Assembly (NCBI RefSeq): GCF_030150285.1
Contig: NZ_JASLGE010000092.1
Location: forward strand, 3,383-67,382
Origin: Pseudomonas sp.
Lineage (GTDB): Bacteria; Pseudomonadota; Gammaproteobacteria; Pseudomonadales; Pseudomonadaceae
Direction: 5' to 3'
Length of the DNA: 64,000 nt
The position numbers and the translations under genes are program-made. Under the pieces are notes generated by a model that saw only the letters and a program-made list of their open reading frames with translations, had not been told where the DNA came from and ran no database searches. This document shows positions 7,568 to 17,700 of this stretch, in pieces (the first letter of the stretch is position 1; each line of letters opens with the position of its first letter).

Positions 7568-9829
7568 TTATTGACACAAGTAATGGCTGGGCTTGAGGGG
7601 CCGCGTCAGGTCGCAGGTGTATCGACGCCCCGCCCGCTCCACCGTCAGGTGCTTAAGCACCGCCTTGCTGGTGATCGAAAACAGGCCGTTCGGGTAAGCG
7701 TCATCGCCGGTCTCGATAATCTGGCCTGCCACGGGCTGGCCGTTGGCGTCCTGCAAAATGCCGCTGTAGACCATGTTGATGTCCACTTTGGCCTTGGCGC
7801 TGTACACCTGCCCCGGGTGAGCCCGCACAATGTTCGCGGGCACTTCAATGTTCATGTCCATGTTCTCGCTGTCACTCATCACACGGGCAAACGGCACATC
7901 GCCATACTGATTCAGAGGAACCGCATACGTCCCGCCGCCCGCCACGGGCTGACCCTCGACACGAAAGCCATACAGGCTTCCCGCAAGCTCGGGGGTTTGC
8001 AGCAGCATGGCGCTGCCATCATTGCTGTAGCGACCCAAGGCGATGCCGTCGGCGCTCGCCGCCACCATGCCGCGATAGTTAAAGTCGACGTTATTGGCGT
8101 AATCACTGTGGCCAACGTTAAGCGAGGCATCGCCTCGGGTACCCGAGCGGCTGCCATAAGCATTGACGCTGTTTTTGCCGTCACTGCGGTTGACGGTGAC
8201 ACCAGCCGACGACGAGCCATAGCTGTCTTCGAAGTCCTGGCGATAGTCGCCGGTCAATTGCGTTTTACCGCCGTACTGGGCGGCGCGCACGCTTGCTTGC
8301 GACGCATCCAGCGTCCAGGAAACGTTAACGTAAAAGGTGTAATCACCCTCGCCAGGCATAAAGCCACCCTTTTGCACGCCTGCGGAAATCGACGACCACA
8401 ATCCGTTTGGCCGATAGTTCCAGCGCACTTCGGCCTGCTGGCGCTCACTGCGACTGAAGTGCTGATAGTTGTAAGCCAGCGTGACCCCCGCGATGTTCTT
8501 GCTGTACGAAAGGCTCGTGCTGGGGGCCCCGTAATAAAAGCGCGAGACACGGGTATTTTCATAGCGGCTGAGCATAAGGCTGCCCAACACCGGGTCATTC
8601 AGGTTCAGGTTCACATAGCCACCTGTGCCGTCCTCACCACTGAGTACACCCAGCGTCGGCGTAATGCTCACGGTACCGGCCGTGGTAGGCCGGGAAACGT
8701 TGACCTCCGAGGCCCACGCCGAGCGGTCACTGGACACTGCGGCGGCGTTCAAATAGAGCTGGCTCAAGTTGCGGCTCAAGGCAGCCTCAACCAGTTGCCC
8801 GCCCTGTTCCATGTCCTCACCGACCGTCATGCGCCAACTGTTGGCCGCCTCGCCGGTAAAGTTCAGGTTGTTGATGTCGCGGGTTTCCTGGTTCACCACA
8901 CTCCCGTTGCGGTCCACCAGGCGAACTTCAATGGGGTAATACCCCCCAGGCAAGTCCATAAAACTGATTTCATTTCGCCCCAGAATGGCGGGACGCTTGA
9001 GAATCAGCCGACCGTTTCGATAAAACTCATAGTTACCTTCGGCCGTGGAAAACAGCACCAACGACCCTGCATCGCGACGGGCACGCAGATACCCCTGGCT
9101 ACCGACCGTCATAAAGTGGTCAAAACCAGGTGACAACACCGTACTGACCGAGCCTGACCCGTAGTCGATACTGTTTTGCTTGCCGGCTCGCACGTAGGTA
9201 TCGGCAAAGTTCTTTTGCAGATAAAAGGACGAAATCCCTTGATCGCGGCTGCTTTGCCCCAGGCTGCGAGTACGGTTGGCATACCAGTTCATATGGCCAA
9301 AACTGCGCCCAGGTAATCCGAACCAAGTGTTACCACTCAGGTTCATGGCACGATAACTGTCGGAAGAACCTCGAATATCCAGGGACTGATTATTGATCAA
9401 GCCCCATGTGGTATCAGGGACGAGATAGTCTTCTCGGGTATTACGAATACTTAATGTACGGCGGGCCTTGTCCAGCGTTACATAATGATCGGCTACCTGC
9501 AGGTCACAACCCTCCTTGCAGTGTGCGTGGTCAATGGCCAACAACACGGTCTCGATCGCCTTGCGGTCTTGAGGTGAAAGACCGTCGCCATCAAATGGCG
9601 GGGCGTCAAGCATCAGCGCATGATGCGCCGGGGAATAACGAATAAAACCGGGTATTATTTGGCTGTTATAAGTTGATACATAGCGCGCAGTATTATCCAT
9701 TTCAACCGCACTAAAACCCGCAGGTATTCCATAGGAAATTTTAACGTCAGCGAGCGTTCGGGATGAAACAACTGCAATAAGACAAGCCGCCAGTATCTGC
9801 ATCTGGAAAGGAATCTTATGCGGGCACAT
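7568..9829 (-). CDS. outer-membrane fimbrial usher (CS1/TcfC type)
   Basis: A 753-residue usher, shorter than FimD/PapC (about 830-880) and in the range of the alternate ushers CooC/CfaC/TcfC. After a signal peptide (CLIAVVSSRTLA) comes an N-terminal domain with a cysteine pair (HCKEGC), then a long beta-barrel-like stretch with a plug-like region (GNYEFYRNGRLILKRPAILG, DLPGGYYPIEVRLVDRNG) and small C-terminal domains (GQVYSAKAKVDINMVYSG) ending in a cysteine-containing tail. It forms the secretion pore that polymerises the fibre. A second in-frame ATG nine codons in is an alternative start. It follows the major pilin gene after a strong hairpin. Confidence 0.86.
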   Translation of the reverse strand: MCPHKIPFQMQILAACLIAVVSSRTLADVKISYGIPAGFSAVEMDNTARYVSTYNSQIIPGFIRYSPAHHALMLDAPPFDGDGLSPQDRKAIETVLLAIDHAHCKEGCDLQVADHYVTLDKARRTLSIRNTREDYLVPDTTWGLINNQSLDIRGSSDSYRAMNLSGNTWFGLPGRSFGHMNWYANRTRSLGQSSRDQGISSFYLQKNFADTYVRAGKQNSIDYGSGSVSTVLSPGFDHFMTVGSQGYLRARRDAGSLVLFSTAEGNYEFYRNGRLILKRPAILGRNEISFMDLPGGYYPIEVRLVDRNGSVVNQETRDINNLNFTGEAANSWRMTVGEDMEQGGQLVEAALSRNLSQLYLNAAAVSSDRSAWASEVNVSRPTTAGTVSITPTLGVLSGEDGTGGYVNLNLNDPVLGSLMLSRYENTRVSRFYYGAPSTSLSYSKNIAGVTLAYNYQHFSRSERQQAEVRWNYRPNGLWSSISAGVQKGGFMPGEGDYTFYVNVSWTLDASQASVRAAQYGGKTQLTGDYRQDFEDSYGSSSAGVTVNRSDGKNSVNAYGSRSGTRGDASLNVGHSDYANNVDFNYRGMVAASADGIALGRYSNDGSAMLLQTPELAGSLYGFRVEGQPVAGGGTYAVPLNQYGDVPFARVMSDSENMDMNIEVPANIVRAHPGQVYSAKAKVDINMVYSGILQDANGQPVAGQIIETGDDAYPNGLFSITSKAVLKHLTVERAGRRYTCDLTRPLKPSHYLCQ

Positions 9830-9854
9830 CCTGTTTATCCATTAATGGCAAAGA

Positions 9855-9874
9855 AGAGCCCCGCAAGGGGCTCT
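9855..9874 (-). terminator. hairpin between major pilin and usher genes
   Basis: An eight-base perfect stem (AGAGCCCC / GGGGCTCT) with a four-base loop lies in the 61-bp gap after the pilin stop. On the transcript it is followed only by a weak pyrimidine run (TCTTTGCC). This suits partial termination or 3'-end protection, which would give much more pilin than usher message, as in many fimbrial operons. Confidence 0.6.
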
Positions 9875-9890
9875 GTCGCTAAAAGCGGAT

Positions 9891-10427
9891 TTAGATGCCT
9901 GAAGCAGCCACAGGCTCAAACAGCATGACCAGGTCACCGCTGTAGCTGCCGTTGGTGCTTGGGCCAGAGGCCGATTTAACAGGCGCGGTTGCGGTAATGT
10001 TCAAGTTATGAATTTCGTCAAAACCGCCATTACCGGTTGCCGTCTGAGTCACTTTCACCGGTGCGCCGAACACAACGGCACTGTCGCCACTGCCGTGGGT
10101 GATTTTGACGCCGGTTGAGGCCATTTCATAAGAACCGTTGGACAAGGTCAGCGGCTGAGCCAACGAAATGTTGAACTCACTGTTTTTGGTCCAGACACGG
10201 ATAGGCAACGATTTAGAGAACGACTTTTGCGTGTAATCATCGAGCTCCAGCGCTTCGGTCGCGTACCAGGTAGAACCGTCTGGCTTGGACACAAACATGG
10301 CATCGTTAATTTGCGCCGTCAGGGTGATTTTTTTCGAAACCGATTGAGCATCTACCGGGGCGGCCTGTGCCAGGCCCGCCAATACAGCACTAAGACCCAC
10401 GGCAATCAAAGCAACTTTAAAGTTCAT
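9891..10427 (-). CDS. major pilin, CS1/CfaB/CblA family
   Basis: A 178-residue secreted subunit. Signal peptide MNFKVALIAVGLSAVLAGLAQA is followed by a mature N-terminus APVDAQSVSKKITLTAQIND, the donor-strand region in this family. The domain ends GSYSGDLVMLFEPVAASG. No cysteines are present in the mature part, as in CfaB/CblA and unlike FimA-type pilins. The ATG is placed to give a clean signal peptide. It is the first gene of the operon, behind a sigma70-like promoter, and is separated from the usher by a hairpin, fitting the most abundant product. Confidence 0.82.
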   Translation of the reverse strand: MNFKVALIAVGLSAVLAGLAQAAPVDAQSVSKKITLTAQINDAMFVSKPDGSTWYATEALELDDYTQKSFSKSLPIRVWTKNSEFNISLAQPLTLSNGSYEMASTGVKITHGSGDSAVVFGAPVKVTQTATGNGGFDEIHNLNITATAPVKSASGPSTNGSYSGDLVMLFEPVAASGI

Positions 10428-10505
10428 TTTTATATCCAGTATCAAGAGAGAACAACCTGCCAACACCTTTCACCTGTTACACACGGTATTGTTGGCAATT
10501 CGATT

Positions 10506-10534
10506 ATTAAACAGGCCGTTAAAGTGCCTGCCAA
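10506..10534 (-). promoter_or_regulatory. sigma70-type promoter of the fimbrial operon
   Basis: On the minus strand TTGGCA and TTTAAT are separated by exactly 17 bases, five of six and four to five of six matches to the consensus boxes. The start would lie near position 10499, giving a leader of about 70 bases before the major pilin ATG. An RcsB-box-like site lies just upstream. Prediction from sequence only. Confidence 0.5.
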
Positions 10535-10564
10535 AATCATCGCAACAAAGTCACCCTGCAACAA

Positions 10565-10578
10565 TGAGACGATTCTTA
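10565..10578 (-). promoter_or_regulatory. RcsB-box-like site upstream of the pilin promoter
   Basis: Read on the minus strand the site is TAAGAATCGTCTCA, close to the enterobacterial RcsAB/RcsB box TAAGAATATTCCTA. It is centred about 72 bases before the predicted start of the fimbrial transcript, a normal place for an activator. It is part of a longer inverted repeat whose other arm is 10631-10657. The RcsB-like regulator encoded at 18006 is the candidate ligand; this is inference. Confidence 0.5.
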
Positions 10579-10610
10579 ATCTGCCTTCATACGGGGGACT
10601 CAATCATGCC

Positions 10611-10622
10611 CCCCTGCAGGGG
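10611..10622. repeat. 12-bp perfect palindrome CCCCTGCAGGGG
   Basis: The palindrome lies midway between the two RcsB-box-like sites. It could be a further regulator site or a hairpin; nothing else identifies it. Confidence 0.3.
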
Positions 10623-10643
10623 CGTTAAAACAGATTGGTCTTT

Positions 10644-10657
10644 TAAGAATCGTCTTA
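10644..10657 (+). promoter_or_regulatory. RcsB-box-like site overlapping the kinase-operon promoter
   Basis: TAAGAATCGTCTTA on the plus strand differs by two adjacent bases from the palindrome TAAGAATATTCTTA. A -10-like TATAGT begins at its last two bases (10656-10661), 33 bp before the kinase ATG. Binding here would be expected to block or modulate the kinase/EAL operon, that is, autoregulation. Confidence 0.45.
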
Positions 10658-10693
10658 TAGTCGGCTCTTTTGCTTGCCCTTTACACTATCGCC

Positions 10694-13516
10694 ATGAGAC
10701 TTAAGACGTATCTGCACCAGATTAACCCCATACTTTCCACCCCCCATGCGGCCCGTCGTTTATTACGTGTGTGTGCGGCGATTTTACTGCTGGGTATTCT
10801 GGGGGCGGTCTACAACTTCCTGCTGTTTACCTTCGACAATGAAATCTCCCAGCGGCGCGGTTACATGAGCACCGCCATTGCCGAAGCCCATACGTTTTTC
10901 ACGACCCGCAAAGCATTACTGGAAAGTATCAGCCTGTCGGCTGCTCGCCGGGACAATGTGATTGTGGCGTCCAGTTCAGATGAAGAAACCCATCTGCGGC
11001 TGGGGCCGTCCTCTCAGACGCAGTGGAATATCTGGCTGACTCAACGCTTGCGCGACTATTTGAAGGCCAAACAGGTCAACCTGGTGTACGTCAGTACCGG
11101 GGACCATGCCGAGGTGACCCGGCTGTATAACGCCACCCCCGTCATGAGTGCATTTCCCCGGACCATTGCGCACCAGTTGCAAGCCTTGAAACAGGCCGGT
11201 GCCGCCGCCAGCGATGAACTGTGGCTGACAGAAGAAAACGGCCAGCACTCACGGCTGTATCTGTTTACCTGCCTGGATGACCGCGACCCGCAGTCCGGCT
11301 GGCTGGGGCTGGAAATGGATGCGGGTGAAGTCTCCAGAGCCTTGAGTGATCAAAGCGCTGGCGAATTCACGATGGTCAATTCCAAAGGCATGTTGCTGTT
11401 TTCCAACGGCCCGGCCGCCCCGCTGAGCGAAACCCTGTTGTCGGTGCCCGAACAGAACTATTTCGGCCTGATCGGCTCGGGCTGGTGGCCCGACCACGTT
11501 GTCATTGGAAAACAACTCAAATCGTCGGACTGGCAGCTAATTTACTCCATTGACTTGCGCTCGATCATGCTGGCCCTATGGCCTCAGTTAATCGGTGCCC
11601 TGGTGTTCTGCCTGCTCAGTATCAGCTTGGTAAGCCTGTTGACCCGCCGCCTGGAGCTGCGTTTTATCACCCCCACCATCAACCGCATCCAGGCGCTGGT
11701 CGAGAGCGAACTGTTCAGCCGCGACGTGATTCAGACGGCACCTGTTGCGCTGTGTGTGCTGCGCCGCACCGACGGTCGGGTCGTGCTGGAAAACACGCTC
11801 TGCGAATACTGGCTGGGGCACAGCGATCAACGGCAAACCCTCAGCCAGGGCTGGGTTCAACGGGCCTTCGAAAGTCTCAACCCGGCGCTCACCGATTACC
11901 TTGAAACTGCCGAGGGCCGGCATCTGTACGTAAGCTTTGCGCCCACGCGCTATAAAGGTGAAGACGTGCTGCTGTGCGCTTTCAGCGATATCAGCGCACG
12001 CACCCAGATTGAAGACACGCTGGAGCAGGCGCGGCAAACGGCCGATGCGGCCAACGAGGCCAAGACGCTGTTTCTGGCCACCATGAGCCACGAAATCCGC
12101 ACGCCCCTGCATGGCGTACTGGGCACACTGGAGTTGCTGGGGCGTACTCGGCTCAACCCCCAGCAAAAAGACTACTTGCGCGCCATCGAAGGCTCCTCGG
12201 CCACCCTGTTGCAACTGATTTGCGATGTGCTGGATGTGTCGAAAATCGAGGCCGGGCAACTGGCGCTCGATCTCAGCGAGTTCTCGGTGCTGGGGCTGGC
12301 CCAGGAAGTGGTCCAGGGCTATGCCGCCGCCGCGCACAGCAAGGGCTTGCAACTGTACGCCTGCTATGACCCCGCACTGCCTGCCCGCGTCATCGGTGAC
12401 GTTGTGCGGATCCGCCAGATCCTCAACAATCTGCTGAGCAACGCCGTGAAATTCACCGATGCGGGCCGAGTGGTGTTGCGCATCAGCCTGCAAAGCCGCG
12501 AAGGCGAGCGAGCCAGCCTGCTCTGGCAGGTCTCGGACACCGGCAAGGGTATCGCGCAAAACGCACAGGGCCTGATATTTGAGCCCTTCTACCAAACGCA
12601 GAGCACCATCAACAGCGTTGCGGGCACCGGCCTTGGCCTGCCCATTTGTCAACGCCTGACTCATTTGATGAACGGCACAATCCGCGTGGTCAGCGAGATG
12701 GGGCTGGGCAGCAGCTTTTCCCTCACACTGCCTCTGGAGGAACCCTCGGTCAGCGCCACGGCAAGCCCCTTGACCGGGCTGCTGCCTGAAATTATCCATG
12801 TGGTCTCACCAGTGCGTGAGCTGGCCCACTCGATGTGCGGCTGGCTTCGCAATTGGGGAGCCCGCGCGCAAATCGGCCACCCGCCCGGCCAGGGCGACAC
12901 GGCGCACAGCGTACTCCTGGAGGTGCACCCCGGCCCCTTCGAACAAAGGCTCGCGCCGGAGTGGAACGGTCCGTTGGTGCTGGCCACCGGTGACGGCAGC
13001 CTGGAACCGCAGATCATGCAGGGCGGCTGGAAGGTCAGCCTCAATCACCTGCCGGCCCTCCACCAGGCAGTCTGTCAGGCACAGGGACTGCCCAGGATCC
13101 ACACCTTTGGCCAGCCTGCCTGGCGAGAATTTCGCACGCTGCACCTGCATATCCTGGTGGCGGAGGATAACGTCATCAATCAGTTGATTTTGCGTGACCA
13201 ACTGGAAGAACTCGGCTGCACCGTCGTGCTGGCCTGCGATGGTGAAGAGGCGCTGTCGCTGTGGCGCGACGGTCAATTCGACCTGCTGCTGACTGACGTC
13301 AACATGCCGGGGCTCAATGGTTACGAGCTGACACGTACATTACGCAGCCAGGGGTGTGAGGCTCCCATTATCGGGGCAACGGCCAACGCCATGCTCGGTG
13401 GCGAAGAACTGTGCCTGGCGGCGGGGATGAACCATTGCCTGATCAAGCCTTTTACCTTGCGGGCGTTATTTACCTACCTTGCGCCCTACGAAAGGCCCAC
13501 TCATGAAGCCGTGTAG
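10694..13516 (+). CDS. hybrid sensor histidine kinase (PvrS/RocS-like, no HPt)
   Basis: A 940-residue inner-membrane sensor. TM1 is near residues 25-45, a periplasmic sensor domain of about 240 residues follows, and TM2 (LWPQLIGALVFCLLSISLV) ends near 320. After a PAS-like segment come HisKA with FLATMSHEIRTPLHG (phospho-His near 466), HATPase with NNLLSNAVKF and GTGLGLPI, and a C-terminal receiver with VAEDNVINQ and acceptor Asp near 868 in LLTDVNMP. There is no histidine phosphotransfer domain, unlike the second kinase of this locus. It overlaps the EAL gene by 14 bp, so they are co-translated. Order and domains match the pvrS/rocS1 kinases of P. aeruginosa fimbrial regulation. Confidence 0.88.
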   Translation: MRLKTYLHQINPILSTPHAARRLLRVCAAILLLGILGAVYNFLLFTFDNEISQRRGYMSTAIAEAHTFFTTRKALLESISLSAARRDNVIVASSSDEETHLRLGPSSQTQWNIWLTQRLRDYLKAKQVNLVYVSTGDHAEVTRLYNATPVMSAFPRTIAHQLQALKQAGAAASDELWLTEENGQHSRLYLFTCLDDRDPQSGWLGLEMDAGEVSRALSDQSAGEFTMVNSKGMLLFSNGPAAPLSETLLSVPEQNYFGLIGSGWWPDHVVIGKQLKSSDWQLIYSIDLRSIMLALWPQLIGALVFCLLSISLVSLLTRRLELRFITPTINRIQALVESELFSRDVIQTAPVALCVLRRTDGRVVLENTLCEYWLGHSDQRQTLSQGWVQRAFESLNPALTDYLETAEGRHLYVSFAPTRYKGEDVLLCAFSDISARTQIEDTLEQARQTADAANEAKTLFLATMSHEIRTPLHGVLGTLELLGRTRLNPQQKDYLRAIEGSSATLLQLICDVLDVSKIEAGQLALDLSEFSVLGLAQEVVQGYAAAAHSKGLQLYACYDPALPARVIGDVVRIRQILNNLLSNAVKFTDAGRVVLRISLQSREGERASLLWQVSDTGKGIAQNAQGLIFEPFYQTQSTINSVAGTGLGLPICQRLTHLMNGTIRVVSEMGLGSSFSLTLPLEEPSVSATASPLTGLLPEIIHVVSPVRELAHSMCGWLRNWGARAQIGHPPGQGDTAHSVLLEVHPGPFEQRLAPEWNGPLVLATGDGSLEPQIMQGGWKVSLNHLPALHQAVCQAQGLPRIHTFGQPAWREFRTLHLHILVAEDNVINQLILRDQLEELGCTVVLACDGEEALSLWRDGQFDLLLTDVNMPGLNGYELTRTLRSQGCEAPIIGATANAMLGGEELCLAAGMNHCLIKPFTLRALFTYLAPYERPTHEAV

Positions 13517-14690
13517 CGTTTTGATTGTCGAAGATCACCTCTTCCAGCAACGGTATGTGCAGAACCTGTTCAGCGAACTGGGGGATTTCTACGTGGAATG
13601 TGCGCAGGACGGAGCACAAGCCCTGGCCTGCCTGCGAAAGCGCCATTTCGATGTGGTATTGACCGACCTGCTCATGCCCAGCATGGATGGCGTGCAATTT
13701 ATCAAGGGCCTGGCCACCTTGAACACGCGGCCGGCGCTGGCGATCATGAGTGCGGCCTCAAGGCGCATGTTAATGGCCGCAAGCCTGGTTGCACGCAATC
13801 TGCAGATCAATGTCATCGGGTTGATTTCCAAACCGGTGCGAGCCGCCGACCTGCGCCAACTGATCGACCAGTTCATGGCCTTGCAAAGGGCCACACCGTC
13901 GCCGACCGTGCCCGGGATCAATCGCGACACTGTGCTGGAAGCCCTGGACAGCCGCGCGCTACAGGCCTGGTTTCAACCCAAGAAAAACCTGGTCTACGGG
14001 CGCATCGTTGCCGCCGAAGCCCTGGCACGCTGGGTACACCCTGAGCATGGGGTACTGCTGCCCGGGGTGTTTTTACCCGCCATCAACACCTTTAATCTGC
14101 AAGAACCGTTGTTATGGCTCATGCTGGAGCAAGCAATCACGGCCCAGGCCCAATGGCGCAAGCAAGGCTATGACATTCCCGTCTCCATCAACTTGCCCAC
14201 GCACCTGCTCAACAGCGACGACCTGCCCGACCGGATCTACGCGTTCGTTCTCAGCCATCAGGGGGTTCCGGCCGCCCTCTGTTTTGAACTGATGGAGTGT
14301 TCCAAACCGCAACACATCAGCAACTATTACGCAGGTGCATGCCGGTTGCGGATCAAAGGTTTCGGGCTGTCCCAGGATGATTTCGGCAAGGGTTACAGCT
14401 CTTACATCAACCTGGTGTCAACGCCATTTACCGAGCTGAAGATCGACCGGGAACTGGTTCAGGGTTGTAACGACAATGAGGAACTGGCGCAGGCCCTGAT
14501 CAGCATCGTGGGCCTTGGCCGGCAACTGGGCTTGACCGTCGTGGCTGAAGGGGTAGAAACCGCACAAGAACTGGCGCTGTTGCGCCGAATCAATTGCACT
14601 CAGGTACAAGGCTTTTTAATATCAGCGGCGGTCAGCGCCACGGCGTTCCAACACCTGCTGACCCATGATGGTCCGGCTAACGCCTATTAA
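13503..14690 (+). CDS. REC-EAL response regulator, c-di-GMP phosphodiesterase (PvrR/RocR-like)
   Basis: A 395-residue protein: receiver domain (VLIVEDH, acceptor Asp55 in VLTDLLMP, Lys in ISKPV) then an EAL domain from about residue 145. Catalytic positions known from RocR-type enzymes are present: EAL at 172-174, Asn in SINLPTHLL, Glu in FELMEC, DDFGKGYSS at 292-300, Lys in LKIDREL, Glu in VAEGVET and Gln in VQGF. It should therefore hydrolyse c-di-GMP. The ATG lies inside the end of the kinase gene. In P. aeruginosa PvrR/RocR antagonise the fimbria-activating branch; the same role here is inferred. Confidence 0.9.
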   Translation: MKPCSVLIVEDHLFQQRYVQNLFSELGDFYVECAQDGAQALACLRKRHFDVVLTDLLMPSMDGVQFIKGLATLNTRPALAIMSAASRRMLMAASLVARNLQINVIGLISKPVRAADLRQLIDQFMALQRATPSPTVPGINRDTVLEALDSRALQAWFQPKKNLVYGRIVAAEALARWVHPEHGVLLPGVFLPAINTFNLQEPLLWLMLEQAITAQAQWRKQGYDIPVSINLPTHLLNSDDLPDRIYAFVLSHQGVPAALCFELMECSKPQHISNYYAGACRLRIKGFGLSQDDFGKGYSSYINLVSTPFTELKIDRELVQGCNDNEELAQALISIVGLGRQLGLTVVAEGVETAQELALLRRINCTQVQGFLISAAVSATAFQHLLTHDGPANAY

Positions 14691-14744
14691 CGGTGGGAGC
14701 CCATTGGTACAGCCTCTCAACTCTCCAGAGACGGGAATTGCACG

Positions 14745-17700
14745 ATGAATCACCGCAATACCCTGCTCGATAAACTGGCCAGCAGCTCTCTTCGCCTGAA
14801 TATCGGGCTGGCGGTGCTCTTCGGTCTCGCACTGCTGCTGATCGGGCTGTGCTACTGGGGCGTGTATCGCATGGCCCAGGAGCGAGAGGCCACCGTGAAA
14901 TTCCACTTCACCCGGTTGATGGAAAATATTCGCGAACAGGACGCCTTTCTCACCACCGTGTCGCGCAAAAGCGCCGCCGGGCAATTGCTCGATTCCTACC
15001 GGGTGCCCGTGATGGTGCAACGGTCTGCGGCCGATAAAACCGGCACGGTGTATGAAGAGTTCGAGCATTCGTTTTCCCTGCCCTTTAGCGTGAAAATCAA
15101 CCCGGCCAACATTGCTGCCCCGCAACACACCAAGGTTTCTTCCCTGGGGGCAAACCTGGCCAACTACTACAGCGCATTCTGGTCGGCTTCGCACTATCAG
15201 TCGCCCCAGGTGTTGCTGTTCAACCTGCCGGATAACTTTGATATCAGCGTGCCTGCTATGGGCCGCCTGCGCGGTACCCTCGCGCTTCAGCAAGACGATT
15301 TCACCCAGGTCGTCCAGCGGGTTCGGCAAAGCCTGCGCGAGAACCACCTCGAACCGTTGGACAATCAGGTGCACTGGGCACGCTACGACGCCGACCCGGA
15401 TGGCAGTGGCTCTGCCAGTATTCTGGGCTATATCAACATCGACCTGTCCGCCACACCGCTGCACATTTCAGGTGCCAGCCCTTGGGTGGTGATTGCATCG
15501 CTGTTGAACCTGGATCAAGTCAACGACATTGAGCGCATCATGAAGCGCTCCACTTATGACCACTTCAGCCTGATCGCCCCTTCCGGCGAAGCGCTGGTCG
15601 GTTCTTCGGCGTGGGCTAACGGGTTGCATGAAGGGCTGAACCTGAGCCGCGACGGGCTGGTGTTTCGCGTGACCAGCCCGGGCGTGCAGCCTTGGGTCGG
15701 CCTCTATGTCATTCGCTATAAAAACTTTCTGGACTATGCCTTCTGGCCGTTGTTGGGTTTGATCGCGCTGATGCTGGCCGGGCTGGGGGGCGGCTGGGCG
15801 TTTAATCGCTGGTATCAGCGGCACGTCGTACTGCCCGCCCACCGGGCCCTTGACGAGATTGCCGAGAGCGAGGCCTTCAGCCGGGCCGTGATCGATACGG
15901 CTCCCACCGGCTTGTGCGTGGTGCGCTGCAGCGATTACACCGTGTTGCTGGAAAACCAGTTGGCCCGGCAGTCGCACGGCACCGCCAAGCTGGTGGCGGC
16001 TCTGCATCAGCAACACGATCTGGTGGAACAGGGGCACACCGACCTGGAGGTTGAGGGTCGCCACTGGCACGTGGGCTTTGTCTTTACCCGTTACCAGGGC
16101 CAGGACGCGTGGCTGTGCGCCTTTAATGATGTGACCCGGCACATCGAAGACGCCGCCACCCTGCACGAAGCGCGGCTGGCCGCCGACTCCGCCAATGAAG
16201 CCAAAACCCGATTTCTGGCAACCATGAGCCATGAAATCCGCACACCGCTGTACGGGGTGCTGGGCACTCTGGAGCTCATGGGGCTGACCACCCTGGATCA
16301 GCGCCAGCAACACTACCTGCACACCATTCAGCGGTCTTCGGCCACTTTGTTCCAGTTGATCAGCGATGTGCTGGATGTGTCGAAAATTGAATCCGGGCAA
16401 ATGACCATCGACGTGCTCGACTTTTGCCCGCTGGAAATCACCGAAATGACCCTCAGCACTTACAGTGCGTTCGCCCAGGCCAAGGGCCTGCAACTGTATG
16501 CCTGCATTGATGCCGGCTTGCCAGACCGGGTGCTGGGCGATGCGTTGCGCATCCGTCAGATCCTCAACAACCTGCTGAGCAACGCGATCAAGTTCACGGA
16601 CAGTGGCCGGGTCGTGCTGCGCGTTCGGGTTCTGGAACAGAACAGCGAATACAGCCACCTGGAATGGCAAGTCAGTGACTCGGGGGTGGGTATTTCCCAG
16701 GCCCAACACGTTCACCTGTTCGACCCGTTCTACCAGGTACGCGATGCCACTAGCGAAGGCGGCGCAGGCCTGGGCCTGTCCATTTGCCATCGGCTGTGCG
16801 CGTTAATGGACGGCCAGCTTCATGTGGTCAGCGAGCCAGGGCTGGGCAGCAGCTTTATCCTGCAATTGAAACTCCCCCGCGCGCCCGGAACCCTGGCCGA
16901 TTGCCCACCCGTGGAGCCTCGTAGCGCCGCCGTCTATGTCCGCTCTCCCGCCCCGGAACTGACCCGGCACGTCTGCGCCTGGCTCAATCGGCTGGGCGTC
17001 GAAGCCCGCCCCTTGGGCAGCGACGGGCGCGACATCGACGACTCGACGCTGCTGGTCGACATGCTGGCAACCCGCCAACCCTGGCCAGGCCCCCGGATCA
17101 ACGCGATCCCGGACGGGTGCAACCCGCCCGAATACGGCGCGGATGGCTGGGAAGTCGATGCCTATGATGTGCGGGCGATCGCCAGGGCGGTCGGTTATGC
17201 GCTACATGGCCACGACACCGCGACCGCGACCGCGCTGTCAAATACCCGGCAACCGCTCAACCTGCGGATTCTGGTGGCCGAAGACAACCCCATCAACCAG
17301 GCGATCATCAAGGAACAATTGCAGGCCCTGGGCTGCTCGGTCACGACGGCCTTCAATGGCGAACAGGCACTCGCATTGTGGTTGCCCGGCGCGTATGACC
17401 TGGTGCTGACAGACGTCAACATGCCCCTCCTCAACGGCTATGAGTTGACGCAGGCCTTGCGTCTGCATGACTGCGACTTGCCCGTGATCGGCATCACGGC
17501 CAACGCCATGCGCGAAGAAGGCGAGCGTTGCGCGGCCGTCGGCATGAACGCCTGGATGGTCAAACCGCTGAACCTGCACACGCTGCGGGCCCAACTGGTG
17601 AAATATGGCGCGCCGACCCTGGCATTGCCCGTCACCGAGGCGACCGTTGCCAGCGCCACGGGCACCGACCTGCTGCCGTTATCGGCGGCCATGCGCGCAC

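Noticed and set aside
7331..9133. 600-codon open frame on the plus strand
   Set aside because: It lies wholly antisense to the usher gene, has no ribosome site, and its translation (rich in His, Arg and Val, without domains) is the usual product of reading GC-rich Pseudomonas genes backwards.
10565..10657. Long inverted repeat considered as an invertible fimbrial switch, like fimS
   Set aside because: Arms are imperfect (an eight-base insertion on one side), and no tyrosine recombinase gene is nearby. Paired regulator sites explain it better.
11588..12799. 403-codon minus-strand open frame inside the first kinase gene
   Set aside because: Antisense shadow of clear HisKA/HATPase coding; composition is not protein-like. 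The same applies to 15468-16790 opposite the second kinase.
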